Assembly: GCF_003545695.1 (NCBI RefSeq)
Contig: NZ_QUZZ01000004.1
Span: 1-64,000 of the forward strand
Direction: 5' to 3'
Origin: Taibaiella helva
GTDB taxonomy: Bacteria > Bacteroidota > Bacteroidia > Chitinophagales > Chitinophagaceae
Length of the DNA: 64,000 nt
This document shows, piece by piece, positions 20,001 through 27,677 of the stretch. Both the position numbers and the translations under genes were made by a program. The notes under the pieces were generated by a model. That model saw nothing but the letters and a program-made list of their open reading frames with translations, made no database searches and was not told the DNA's origin. The first letter of the stretch is position 1; every line of letters begins with the position of its first letter.

Positions 20001-20853
20001 AAGAAAACAGCTCGGGAGAACAGAGCTCCGAATTGAGATAACCTGAAGGATAGGTGATCCAGCTCCGTCCGAAATAAAATCCTGCCAGTATGACGAGCAG
20101 CACGAGCCAGCCCCGGAATGGCTTCCCGGCGCGCGGACCGATATCGAGACATACCTCGTGCAGCCAGAACGCGAAGCTGAACAAGGTAACGATCGTAAAC
20201 AGCCATACGGCCAGCCCTGCCGTATAGGTTTCTTCCGCCGTTTCACGAAAACTGAGATAGAAGGCTGCATTCCCCTTGTCGCGCCATACGGGATAGCTGC
20301 CGGGCCCTGCCGTATCGGAAACGCCTGTGGATACAGGTATCCGCGGATCGGCTACGAAACGGGACTGGAAGTACTGGTTTTCCAGCGGATAATTGTAAAC
20401 GACCGGAACCAGGGTGTAGGCAAACACCGCATTGCTGTCGGCTTCAGCGGCATAGCGGGCCAGCGGCCATGTGCGTATGTAAAAAAAGCCCGCAGTAAGC
20501 CGTTGCAGCTTGCCCCCGAGATAGGCATCGGGATGACGGCGTACCATTACCGGCAGATCTACCTGAGAGGTATTCCACAGCAGGGTTTCCTTCGATGTAG
20601 CAAGGAACAGAAAATAATCCGTGCTGAGGGTGCTTTTACCACGGGATTTAAAAAACCGTCCGAACGCGCCGCTGCGGCTGTCTTTTACGGTAGCATTTTC
20701 CTTTATGCTGAAATCCCGCTGGACATAGTGCACCAGCCGGCGGGGGCTGTATTGCTGCTTTTCCCAATGGTACAGGATGGTACAGGCGACCAGCGAGATC
20801 GCAAATACCGTAAGCCAGCCCAGATGTGGCACATTTTTCAGCCACTTATTCAA
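17065..20853 (-). CDS. Very large NtrY-like membrane sensor histidine kinase
   Basis: A 1262-residue kinase. One N-terminal helix (about 12-28) precedes a periplasmic domain of roughly 180 residues. A multi-helix bundle (about eight helices) runs to about residue 500, then a second extracytoplasmic domain, then three more helices. These lead into a HAMP-like linker (IRSFRLLIDQFRNI) and the kinase core. The H-box is VAHEIKNPLTPMKL with H1044. The N-box (NLIQNAIQAI), G1 (VEDNGSGFPEE) and G2 (SSGTGLGLS) are intact. AHEIKNPLTPMKL is the NtrY signature. No response regulator is encoded nearby. The frame has a stop five codons above a TTG at 20853 and no ATG before the first membrane helix, so TTG is the likely start. 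It lies 28 bp after mazG. Confidence 0.9.
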   Translation of the reverse strand: MNKWLKNVPHLGWLTVFAISLVACTILYHWEKQQYSPRRLVHYVQRDFSIKENATVKDSRSGAFGRFFKSRGKSTLSTDYFLFLATSKETLLWNTSQVDLPVMVRRHPDAYLGGKLQRLTAGFFYIRTWPLARYAAEADSNAVFAYTLVPVVYNYPLENQYFQSRFVADPRIPVSTGVSDTAGPGSYPVWRDKGNAAFYLSFRETAEETYTAGLAVWLFTIVTLFSFAFWLHEVCLDIGPRAGKPFRGWLVLLVILAGFYFGRSWITYPSGYLNSELCSPELFSSGERVRSLGDFIVSTAIIFWLLLYFIAYVPVATQPLLRHQVVDRILRFLLATGLILFLYQDIAPDMRKLVIDSKISFQVGDFSSLTPYTFVGIFTLSVITINFLIVLGIINALLARATRHSWLKYGFVLLVSLLIVYRLSGTELNVFNMAIMFMSFAGLLLIDAFGLPMQRRTRLYDLSIAPTSYLWFAILCSWITLEIFYFNYIKEKELRTVFAQKQQQVDDAYVLLYTFMDFAPSFQKDTVIQSFFRDPGQHSQLLAEKYIFYNYLSEYARKYSVSIYCYDRRRKPQGGRDSTDAQLSRLTDTVTTQGFVYAMGRAAGNGHLFWLRCPIPAPGGSGDTLGYIDFDVAVDKTPKMISRRSFLGKKYNPTDQLYFDKYAYGIYRNNTLWTQYGNHVFPYINAGSTDTLETRFYESWNSSRLVYRSSKEEQIEVIYDRNLLISVISLFSYVLAVLLVLTGLTFIVRQLFFYPARTRFFLRNFNFTIRTKINLTILVTVFASLLVVGVITLSFLSSKYKENQRKSLQNLLLYYAQNINQFVEEHHLDLNAGPAGPIDNYSDLSYRLNALAEDQGADINLYNGSGKLIATSQPELVKNGLLSRHIQPEVFRALRNGDQTELLISEQIGDLKYQSIYTPLRSRNDRILAYVNLPYYASQRELNDEISNVLVSLINVYALIFFLSGIFAIIISNSIIRSFRLLIDQFRNIRLRHNEYIEWPYKDEIGVLVKEYNTMMQKVEMMASRLARTEREAAWREIARQVAHEIKNPLTPMKLNIQYLQQAIKNDRPDIHALASRVSDTLIEQIENLNLIASEFSSFAKMPEADPEVLQLEQALHSLVQLFQKDNKVAVVLEPGDKNLCIYMDKSYFIRVFTNLIQNAIQAIEEHKAGLVRISYEQKDNDVVIAVEDNGSGFPEELQEKLFVPYFTTKSSGTGLGLSMTRNMVEHSNGRIWFETMLHEGSTFFVCLPLVESAHSSVAKDH

Positions 20854-20881
20854 TGTGTAGTGTTTTTAGGTTAGGGATCGG

Positions 20882-21649
20882 TCAGGCAGGCTTTCGCTTC
20901 ACCTCGTTCCAGAGCGCATCCATTTCAGCCAGGGTCATCTGGTGCAGCGACCGGCCGCCGGCTTCGGCCAGCAGTTCCATCTGCTCAAAACGGGACTTAA
21001 ATTTCTTATTGGTCCGTTCAAGCGCATTCTCCGGATCGACATGGATGAAGCGGGCATAATTGACCATCGAGAACATCAGGTCGCCGAATTCTTCTTCGAT
21101 ATCATTTTGTGTTTTGACCTCGATAGCCTCTTTCAGCTCCAGCAGCTCTTCTTCTATTTTTTCAAATACCTGTTCTTTGTTATCCCATTCAAATCCGACC
21201 TGCCGGGCTTTATCCTGTAACCGCAACGCCTTGACCATCGCCGGCAGCGCTGTGGGCACCCCGCTCAATACCGATTTACGGCCTTCCTTCAGCTTCAGCT
21301 GCTCCCAGTTTTGCTTTACCTGGGCTTCATCTTCCACTTTTACCTGGGCATAGATGTGCGGGTGCCGGGCCACCAGCTTATTGCATACCGATTCGATCAC
21401 GTCGCCGATAGCGAATTGGCCCTGCTCCTGCCCTATCCTGCTATAAAACACGATATGCAGCAGCAGGTCGCCCAGCTCTTCCCTGATTCCTTTCCAGTCC
21501 TCATCGGTGATCGCATCGGCCAGCTCGTACAGCTCTTCGATGGTTTGTATCCGCAGCGAGTGGATTGTTTGCTTTTTATCCCAGGGGCATTTCTCCCTCA
21601 GTTCGGCCAGTATGTTCTGTAATCTTTCAAAAGATTGTGCGTAGCTCAT
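20882..21649 (-). CDS. mazG: MazG nucleoside triphosphate pyrophosphohydrolase
   Basis: A 255-residue all-helical NTP pyrophosphohydrolase that hydrolyses (d)NTPs to NMP and pyrophosphate. Family text includes LREKCPWDKKQT, EELYELADAI, the metal-binding EELGDLLLHIVF (ExxEx12-28ExxD type) and a second copy, EEFGDLMFSMVNYARF, giving the two-domain MazG. The ATG at 21649 (MSYAQSFERL) fits homologues better than an upstream in-frame ATG at 21685. The kinase gene follows after 28 bp, so both are probably on one message. Confidence 0.95.
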   Translation of the reverse strand: MSYAQSFERLQNILAELREKCPWDKKQTIHSLRIQTIEELYELADAITDEDWKGIREELGDLLLHIVFYSRIGQEQGQFAIGDVIESVCNKLVARHPHIYAQVKVEDEAQVKQNWEQLKLKEGRKSVLSGVPTALPAMVKALRLQDKARQVGFEWDNKEQVFEKIEEELLELKEAIEVKTQNDIEEEFGDLMFSMVNYARFIHVDPENALERTNKKFKSRFEQMELLAEAGGRSLHQMTLAEMDALWNEVKRKPA

Positions 21650-21771
21650 GATTGAAAATGATTGCCGGTCGGCAACGATTACCACAAATCAACAAAAAAA
21701 TTCCCGGTTCCCATCCGGTTATTCATTTCGGCACAGGAACCGGGTTAAGGTTTATCCCCAAACGGGTCGCT

Positions 21772-22173
21772 CTATTTCATCTTCCTGAAAAAGAACAGCA
21801 GCAGGAAAGCAAACAGCAGGTTCACCGGTATGGGCAGGAACAGCAGGTCGCCCAATGCCCGCTTAAGTATGCTATCGGGACCGAACAGGTAAAATGCCAC
21901 ATTAATAATGGTGAGCCCTACAAATCCTATAGCCGGCAGCTTCCGTGCCAGGCAGGCTCCTGCCCAGCAAAGGAAATACAGTGCCAGCACCAGCGGACGT
22001 AGCCAATACAGGCGCGATACCGAATCGTCGCCCAGGTAGTTCAACGCCTCGTAAACCGTCAGGACAAGGAGGAACAGGCCGATCAGCGGGAAAAATACTG
22101 GCATGGTCCTGAAGTACCGCACCAGCACATTGCCCTTCGGGCCTTCGGAAGCTATTGTTTCTTGTTTTTCCAT
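21772..22173 (-). CDS. Small four-helix membrane protein, unknown function
   Basis: A 133-residue protein with about four hydrophobic segments (about 26-46, 63-77, 82-98 and 110-128) and a basic C-terminus (FFFRKMK). I recognise no family. It starts 3 bp after the peptide deformylase stop, so it is co-transcribed with def and perhaps translationally coupled to it. Confidence 0.7.
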   Translation of the reverse strand: MEKQETIASEGPKGNVLVRYFRTMPVFFPLIGLFLLVLTVYEALNYLGDDSVSRLYWLRPLVLALYFLCWAGACLARKLPAIGFVGLTIINVAFYLFGPDSILKRALGDLLFLPIPVNLLFAFLLLFFFRKMK

Positions 22174-22176
22174 CGC

Positions 22177-22755
22177 TTATTTAGGCAGCATCATACGATA
22201 ATCCACGCGTACTTTTCCCTTGGAAATATCTTCCAGGCGCTTCTTCAGCAGGCGCTTCTTCAGCTGGGGCAGGTAATCGATAAAGAGCTTGCCTTCGATA
22301 TGATCGTATTCGTGCAGGATTACACGTGCCGTAATACCATGAAAATCTTCTTCGTGCGCAACAAATTGCTCGTCCACATAACGCAGCCGCACATGTTCGG
22401 GGCGCTTGATGTCTTCCCGGATTTTTGGAATGCTGAGACAGCCTTCATTATAGGCCCAGGGCTCGCCTGTTGTTTCCACGATATGCGCGTTAATGAAGGT
22501 ACGTTTCACCGGCTTTTCATTGGGATACTGCTTATGGTCTTCTTCGTCAAAGCCTTCCACGATCTGCTCGGTATCGACAACAAAAATGCGGACCGGGCGG
22601 TTGATCTGCGGGGCAGCCAGTCCTACGCCATTGGTGTGGTACATGGTCTCCCACATATCTGCGATCAGCTGCGGCAGGCCGGCATAATCGGGTGCTATAT
22701 CCTCGCATTCCTTACGCAGCACGGGATGTCCATAGGCCACAATAGGTAAAATCAT
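22177..22755 (-). CDS. def: Peptide deformylase
   Basis: A 192-residue metalloenzyme removing the formyl group from the N-terminal methionine of new proteins. All three family motifs are present: GVGLAAPQI (43-51), EGCLSIP (104-110, metal ligand C106) and HEYDH (148-152, metal ligands H148 and H152, catalytic E149). Length is normal. A perfect minus-strand TACCTTTG box (22793-22800) gives a 37-nt leader. Confidence 0.97.
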   Translation of the reverse strand: MILPIVAYGHPVLRKECEDIAPDYAGLPQLIADMWETMYHTNGVGLAAPQINRPVRIFVVDTEQIVEGFDEEDHKQYPNEKPVKRTFINAHIVETTGEPWAYNEGCLSIPKIREDIKRPEHVRLRYVDEQFVAHEEDFHGITARVILHEYDHIEGKLFIDYLPQLKKRLLKKRLEDISKGKVRVDYRMMLPK

Positions 22756-22792
22756 CTTTGGGTTCTCCTGTTTCTATGAATTAAAAAGAGTG

Positions 22793-22800
22793 CAAAGGTA
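22793..22800 (-). promoter_or_regulatory. -7 promoter element upstream of def
   Basis: On the minus strand this reads TACCTTTG, a full match to the Bacteroidota -7 consensus TAnnTTTG, 37 nt before the def start. No clear -33 TTG is seen at the usual spacing. Confidence 0.5.
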
Positions 22801-22948
22801 AGCATTATCCGCTTGTTTATAGCCCTGTCCGCGGGGGAATACCGCCATCGATATCCTGACGGAATGGCCTCCCATTGGCAGGCAGCCCTTTCACAGCGTC
22901 TTATCTTTTCAAAAAATCCCGAACTTCGCAGCGCAATTTTCCTGACCT

Positions 22949-24247
22949 ATGTCCTTTATTTTGTTCGACGGCCCGGCCCGTTACCGCTTTCTTCCCTTTA
23001 CCCATACCCGTCCGATGGCCGATGTCCGCTGCGGCATCCTGACCATGCGGGAACGCTGGGAGCTACTGCTGGAAGCGGCGACGGGGACCCTTACCGAAAG
23101 CTACCTGCAGGGCGCCTTTCCCCTGCACAACGATGGACATACCCTCACCGATCACCTCAAAAGGTTGTTTGAGCAAAAACCCGGGGCAGCTTTCAGCCCG
23201 GGGCGCCAGGATACGGATGAGACCGTGCATACCTATATCAACAGTGCCGTATTTGCTACAGCAGATATGGCTGAAGCCATAAAAAAACTACAGCCGGAAG
23301 AAGCTTTGATCCAGGACGATGTGCTGATCGCATTCCGTACCAGCCAGCCACAGGTACAGGGCCAAGAGCTGGAGACGGCGCAGCAGATGGCAAAAACGAT
23401 CAGCTACACCAGCTTTTTCCGGAAGCTGGAACAGGTATGGGATATTTTCGCTGCAAACGACCAATCCATCAGGGACGATTTTGCCCTCCTTACGGCAGGG
23501 CGGCAATCGCAGGAGCTGCCGGCTCATGTAACGGCGCTCAATCCCGGCCAGATATTTATCGAACCCGGTGCGAAAGTCTATCCCTGCATCCTGAACGCCG
23601 GCAGCGGCCCTATCTATATCGGTAAAGATGCCGAGATCATGGATGGCGTTATCATCAGGGGATCTTTTGCCCTGGGTGAGCACGCAGTGCTTAAAATGGG
23701 TGCTAAAGTATATGGCGCCACAACCATCGGACCCGGTTGCAAAGCCGGCGGGGAGATCAGCAACGCCGTCTTTTTCGCCAACAGTAATAAGGGGCACGAT
23801 GGTTTCCTGGGCAATGCCGTGATCGGGGAATGGTGCAACCTGGGCGCCGATACCAATTGCTCCAACCTGAAGAACAACTATGATGAGGTGAAAATATGGG
23901 ATGAATATGAGCACCGGTCGGTGAAGACCGGCCTCCAGTTCTGCGGCCTGCTGATGGGCGATCATTCCAAATGCGGCATCAATACCATGTTCAATACCGG
24001 CACTGTGGCGGGCGTCAGCTGCAATATCTACGGCGGCGGCTTTCCCGAAAAATTCATTCCCTCTTTCAGCTGGGGCGGCAGCGAAGGCATGACCACTTAC
24101 ACCCTGGATAAAGCCCTGGATACCGCCAACCGCATGATGATCCGGCGCAACCGCCAGCTGAGTGCAGATGAAAAGAGTATCCTGCAGCATGTATTTGAGC
24201 GCACGGCCAAACAGAGAGACCTGATGAACGTGACGCAACGACGCTAA
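22949..24247 (+). CDS. GlmU-like sugar nucleotidyltransferase / left-handed beta-helix protein
   Basis: A 432-residue two-part protein. The N-terminal 200 residues (ILFDGPARYRFLPFTHTRP, RCGILTMRERWE) match the Bacteroidota putative nucleotidyltransferase domain often called GlmU-like. From about residue 205 there is a left-handed beta-helix of hexapeptide repeats (FIEPGAKVYPCILNAG, IYIGKDAEIMDGVIIRG) like the acetyltransferase half of GlmU, ending in a helical tail. It lacks the classical GlmU N-terminal GTRM motif, so the substrate is uncertain; a role in UDP-amino-sugar supply for envelope polymers is plausible. It is followed by tpiA after 55 bp. Confidence 0.85.
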   Translation: MSFILFDGPARYRFLPFTHTRPMADVRCGILTMRERWELLLEAATGTLTESYLQGAFPLHNDGHTLTDHLKRLFEQKPGAAFSPGRQDTDETVHTYINSAVFATADMAEAIKKLQPEEALIQDDVLIAFRTSQPQVQGQELETAQQMAKTISYTSFFRKLEQVWDIFAANDQSIRDDFALLTAGRQSQELPAHVTALNPGQIFIEPGAKVYPCILNAGSGPIYIGKDAEIMDGVIIRGSFALGEHAVLKMGAKVYGATTIGPGCKAGGEISNAVFFANSNKGHDGFLGNAVIGEWCNLGADTNCSNLKNNYDEVKIWDEYEHRSVKTGLQFCGLLMGDHSKCGINTMFNTGTVAGVSCNIYGGGFPEKFIPSFSWGGSEGMTTYTLDKALDTANRMMIRRNRQLSADEKSILQHVFERTAKQRDLMNVTQRR

Positions 24248-24302
24248 CCACAAAACATAACATTTCAAACCTTACATACATTCAAACCTCTTAAATTTTT
24301 AC

Positions 24303-25073
24303 ATGTCAAGAAAGAAAATTGTAGCCGGCAACTGGAAAATGAACCAGAATCTTTTTGAAGGGAAACAACTGGTGACCGACATCCTGAAAAGGACCGCAGC
24401 GCTTGAGCTTCCCGAAAACCTGGAAGTGGTGATCGCTCCGCCGTTCACGCAGCTTGAGCTGGCCGCTACACAGCTGAAAGAGGTGCCCGGCCATTTCCTT
24501 GCTGCTCAAAACTGCCACCAGGAAGCCTCCGGCGCTTACACCGGCGAAGTATCTGCCGGTATGCTGAAAAGCGTAGGCGTAGCCTATGTGATCCTCGGAC
24601 ACAGCGAGCGCCGCCAGTACTTCGGCGAAGATGAAGCCTTGCTGAGCAAAAAGACCGATGCTGCCCTGAGCCAGGGCCTGAAAGTGATCTTTTGTGTAGG
24701 CGAGCCCCTGGAGATCAGGGATGCCGGTACGCAGAACGACCTCGTACGCCGCCAGATCGAAGGCGCCCTGTTCCATCTTGATGCCGGCCAATTCGGCAAT
24801 ATCGTGATCGCTTATGAACCGGTATGGGCCATCGGCACCGGCCGTACCGCCACTGCCGCACAGGCGCAGGACATGCATGCTTATATCCGCAGCCTGATCG
24901 CTGCCCGATATGGCACTGAGGTGGCAGACCTGACACCGATCCTGTACGGTGGCAGCGCCAAGCCTTCCAATGCGCCCGAGCTGTTTGCCTGCCCCGATGT
25001 GGACGGCGGCCTTATCGGCGGCGCTTCGCTGAACGCCGATGATTTTGAAGGCATCATCAAAGCAGCCTTTTAA
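24303..25073 (+). CDS. tpiA: Triosephosphate isomerase
   Basis: A 256-residue glycolytic enzyme interconverting dihydroxyacetone phosphate and glyceraldehyde 3-phosphate in the cytoplasm. The catalytic set is complete: K12 (GNWKMN), H100 (ILGHSERR), E172 (AYEPVWAIGTG), the mobile loop IGTGRTA and the phosphate-binding YGGSAKPSN. It may be read through from the GlmU-like gene, though 55 AT-rich bases separate them. Confidence 0.98.
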   Translation: MSRKKIVAGNWKMNQNLFEGKQLVTDILKRTAALELPENLEVVIAPPFTQLELAATQLKEVPGHFLAAQNCHQEASGAYTGEVSAGMLKSVGVAYVILGHSERRQYFGEDEALLSKKTDAALSQGLKVIFCVGEPLEIRDAGTQNDLVRRQIEGALFHLDAGQFGNIVIAYEPVWAIGTGRTATAAQAQDMHAYIRSLIAARYGTEVADLTPILYGGSAKPSNAPELFACPDVDGGLIGGASLNADDFEGIIKAAF

Positions 25074-25280
25074 TATTTTGCTTATGCTGTTTTCAGGAAA
25101 TGGGCCATCCTTAAAAAGACAACAAGTGTATGATAACCATCACATTGTACAATCAACAGCCTGGAACAGAACCTAAAATGACAGAGGCCGGCTATGCCGC
25201 CTTTACTTTAGCATAAAAGATAGAACATACCTTAAAAAAATAGCTTAACTTCGTCAACTAATTTTATAAATACAGCTAAT

Positions 25281-25703
25281 ATGAGTTTAGAAGTGTCCGG
25301 CAGATTGCATGCCAAATTCCCTACGCAACAGATCAAAGACAATTTTTCTAAAAGAGAGTTCGTGCTGGAGCTCACGGATGAAAGCCCTACCGGTATGGTA
25401 TTTACCAACTATGCTTCTTTCCAGTTGGTGAACCAGAGCTGCGCAGTGATCGATCAGTTCCAGGAAGGCGAGGTGCTTAAAGTGAACTTCAATATAAGGG
25501 GTAACCGCTGGGAACGCGACGGGCAGGTGCGGTATATTACCAACCTCAACGCCTGGAGGGTAGAAAGGGCTTCCGCTGCACCTGCAGCAGGCGCTCCCCA
25601 GCCCCAGCAGCAATATGCACAGCAGCCGCAGCAGCAATTTCAGCCGCAGCAGAACAATAACTTCGGCAATGCCGGCAACCAGCCCGACGATCTGCCGTTC
25701 TGA
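25281..25703 (+). CDS. DUF3127 protein with SSB-like acidic C-terminal tip
   Basis: A 140-residue protein. Residues 1-100 form the DUF3127 domain (SLEVSGRLHAKF, NFSKREFVLEL, VNFNIRGNRWERDGQVRYIT), predicted to be an OB-like beta barrel. A glutamine/proline-rich linker (about 105-134) follows, and the end is PDDLPF. That layout, OB-like fold then disordered Q-rich linker then acidic-hydrophobic tip, copies single-stranded DNA-binding protein SSB, whose tail (DDDIPF) recruits repair enzymes. DNA binding has to be regarded as inference. The gene stands alone. Confidence 0.85.
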   Translation: MSLEVSGRLHAKFPTQQIKDNFSKREFVLELTDESPTGMVFTNYASFQLVNQSCAVIDQFQEGEVLKVNFNIRGNRWERDGQVRYITNLNAWRVERASAAPAAGAPQPQQQYAQQPQQQFQPQQNNNFGNAGNQPDDLPF

Positions 25704-25733
25704 TAAGAGAATGTTCAATATTCACGGTAAGCC

Positions 25734-25763
25734 TTGTTATATGACAAGGCTTATTTATTTTTG
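25734..25763 (+). promoter_or_regulatory. Promoter of the DUF4836 gene
   Basis: A -33 type TTG (25734-25736) is separated by 19 bp from a perfect -7 element TATTTTTG (25756-25763). The start codon lies 18 nt after the -7 box. This is the best complete Bacteroidota promoter in the window. Confidence 0.7.
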
Positions 25764-25781
25764 CCAGCTAAAACTTTATCG

Positions 25782-27500
25782 ATGAAAAAATCCCTTCGCT
25801 TAGTGCCCCTTGTGCTGTGCCTGCTCCTTGTCCTGGCTGGCTGCAGCAAGAAAGATGACAATCTCCGCTATATTCCCAAAGACGCTATCGGCGTGATCGG
25901 CATTAATGCCGGGCAGCTGCTGGTGCAAAAAGTGGGCTTAAGCGCCATCTCGGGCAGTCCTATGCTGAAGGAAATGACCCGCGGCGCCGGCGGCGACACC
26001 TCACATTTCGACATAGAAAAAACAGGTATTGAATTCCTGTCGATCGTGTACGCTTATGCCGTACCCGACCTGCGCACGCAGAGCAAATCCCGCTACCAGG
26101 TACTGCTTCCTTTGAAAGACGCCGAAAAATTCAGCGCTTTTCTGAAAGATAAATTTAAAGAAGCGAAGCTGACCACTAAGGATAAGCTGTCTTTTGCCGT
26201 GCTGAATCCGAACATCTGTGTAGGCTGGAACAAGCAGACAGCCATAGTTGCCGCTACCATGCCCCAGCGGGAATGGGCCGACGACGGCAGCCTGAAGCCG
26301 GCGGCCGATAACACTACGCTGCTGACCGAGGAGATCGAGAAAACCTTCTCAATGCAGAAAGACCAATCGATAGCCACCAATGCAAAATTTACCGAGCTGA
26401 TGAAAGCCGGGCACGATATCAGCGTATGGATGAACTATGAATCCCTGATGAACGTTATGCCCCAGGAAGAGCTGGGCCAGGCCGGTACCATCATGGCCTC
26501 ACAGAAAAAGCTGATCAAAGATGCCTGCCTCGCCGGCGGTATCGACTTTGAGAAAGGCAAGATCACCGGCGATGCCCGCTACTATTTTAATCCCAGCGTA
26601 AAAGGCATTGCATCGGCGCTCGAAGTAAAATCGGTGAACAACGACCTGCTGAATAAGGTTCCCGGCAGCCAGATGAACCTGATGCTGAGCCATCATATCA
26701 ATCCCCAGGGCATCAAAGCACTGATCGATACTATCGGTATGGCTCCCCTGGCCAGCGCCGCCCTCAAAGAAGTGAGCCTGAGCCTCGACGATATCCTGAA
26801 CGCCTTTACCGGTGATTTCCTGCTCGCCTTTACTGACTTTAAAGTAACCACCGAAAGCCAGTCGTACACCCTGGCCGGCTCTTCTGTGAACTACACCAAA
26901 CCGGTGCCCACATTCAAGGGTACCTTTTCGATGAAGATCAAGGATAAGGCTTCCTTTGACAAACTGTTGCAGCTGGCCCTCAGCAACGGCATGCTGTCGC
27001 CCGGCGCTGCACCCAATACTTATATGATCGGCGGATCGTTCACCCTGGCTACCGATGGCAGCTATGTCGTAGCCGCCAACGAGCCTGCCGTAGCCGCCAG
27101 CTTCCTGCAAACTTCCGGCAATACGGCGCTTAAGGTTCCGTCCGAGGCAAAGAGCAGTCCCTCCGGCTTCTTTATGGATATTAAAAATTCGATCAGCTCT
27201 GTACCGCTCGATCTGCTGTACGGCAAAGAAGATAGCTCGGTATTCCACGATGGCAAGCAATTGCTGGAATCCATCACGGCACATGGCGGTAAGCTGGAAG
27301 GCGACCATACCGACATGCATTTCGAAGCTACCTTCCAGAAGAAAGATGAGAACAGCCTGCTGCAGCTGATCCGTTTTGGCCAGAAAGTAGCCGAGGCAGA
27401 AAGAAGACCCTCAGATGATGTAGAAGAAGTAATTCCCGACAGTACTGAAGATGCCGTACCGGCAGAAGCTGCCGACAGCGCCGCAGTGCCGGCCACATAA
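25782..27500 (+). CDS. DUF4836 family lipoprotein
   Basis: A 572-residue lipoprotein. The signal peptide ends at LAGC (VLCLLLVLAGCSKKD), so the ATG at 25782 is the start. The body begins IPKDAIGVIGINAGQLLVQKVG, typical of DUF4836, a Bacteroidota family of large periplasm-facing lipoproteins of unknown function, and carries repeated alpha/beta segments. The end is an acidic low-complexity tail from about residue 540 (ASP/GLU/ALA rich). It has its own promoter and a terminator, so it is monocistronic. Confidence 0.88.
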   Translation: MKKSLRLVPLVLCLLLVLAGCSKKDDNLRYIPKDAIGVIGINAGQLLVQKVGLSAISGSPMLKEMTRGAGGDTSHFDIEKTGIEFLSIVYAYAVPDLRTQSKSRYQVLLPLKDAEKFSAFLKDKFKEAKLTTKDKLSFAVLNPNICVGWNKQTAIVAATMPQREWADDGSLKPAADNTTLLTEEIEKTFSMQKDQSIATNAKFTELMKAGHDISVWMNYESLMNVMPQEELGQAGTIMASQKKLIKDACLAGGIDFEKGKITGDARYYFNPSVKGIASALEVKSVNNDLLNKVPGSQMNLMLSHHINPQGIKALIDTIGMAPLASAALKEVSLSLDDILNAFTGDFLLAFTDFKVTTESQSYTLAGSSVNYTKPVPTFKGTFSMKIKDKASFDKLLQLALSNGMLSPGAAPNTYMIGGSFTLATDGSYVVAANEPAVAASFLQTSGNTALKVPSEAKSSPSGFFMDIKNSISSVPLDLLYGKEDSSVFHDGKQLLESITAHGGKLEGDHTDMHFEATFQKKDENSLLQLIRFGQKVAEAERRPSDDVEEVIPDSTEDAVPAEAADSAAVPAT

Positions 27501-27519
27501 GTTTTTTTGCACATGTTGT

Positions 27520-27557
27520 ATAAAGGCCCCGCTACCCTTGGTGTGCGGGGCCTTTAT
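27520..27557 (+). terminator. Hairpin terminator after DUF4836 gene
   Basis: A perfect 13-bp stem, ATAAAGGCCCCGC (27520-27532) with GCGGGGCCTTTAT (27545-27557), has a 12-nt loop. The T-rich part lies within the stem end rather than after it. Confidence 0.75.
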
Positions 27558-27608
27558 CCTTCCCGCATCAGAGCATAAATGAAAAGCGGCTTATTGGCAA
27601 TAAGTTAC

Positions 27609-27616
27609 TATTTTTG
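27609..27616 (+). promoter_or_regulatory. -7 promoter element of lepB
   Basis: TATTTTTG fully matches TAnnTTTG and lies 61 nt before the lepB start, between a terminator and the gene. No TTG is seen at the ideal -33 position. Confidence 0.5.
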
Positions 27617-27677
27617 ACGCTTATAGCCAGGCAGGCATTCCTGCCGCAATAATGATGATCAATCCCCTGAAAAGAAT

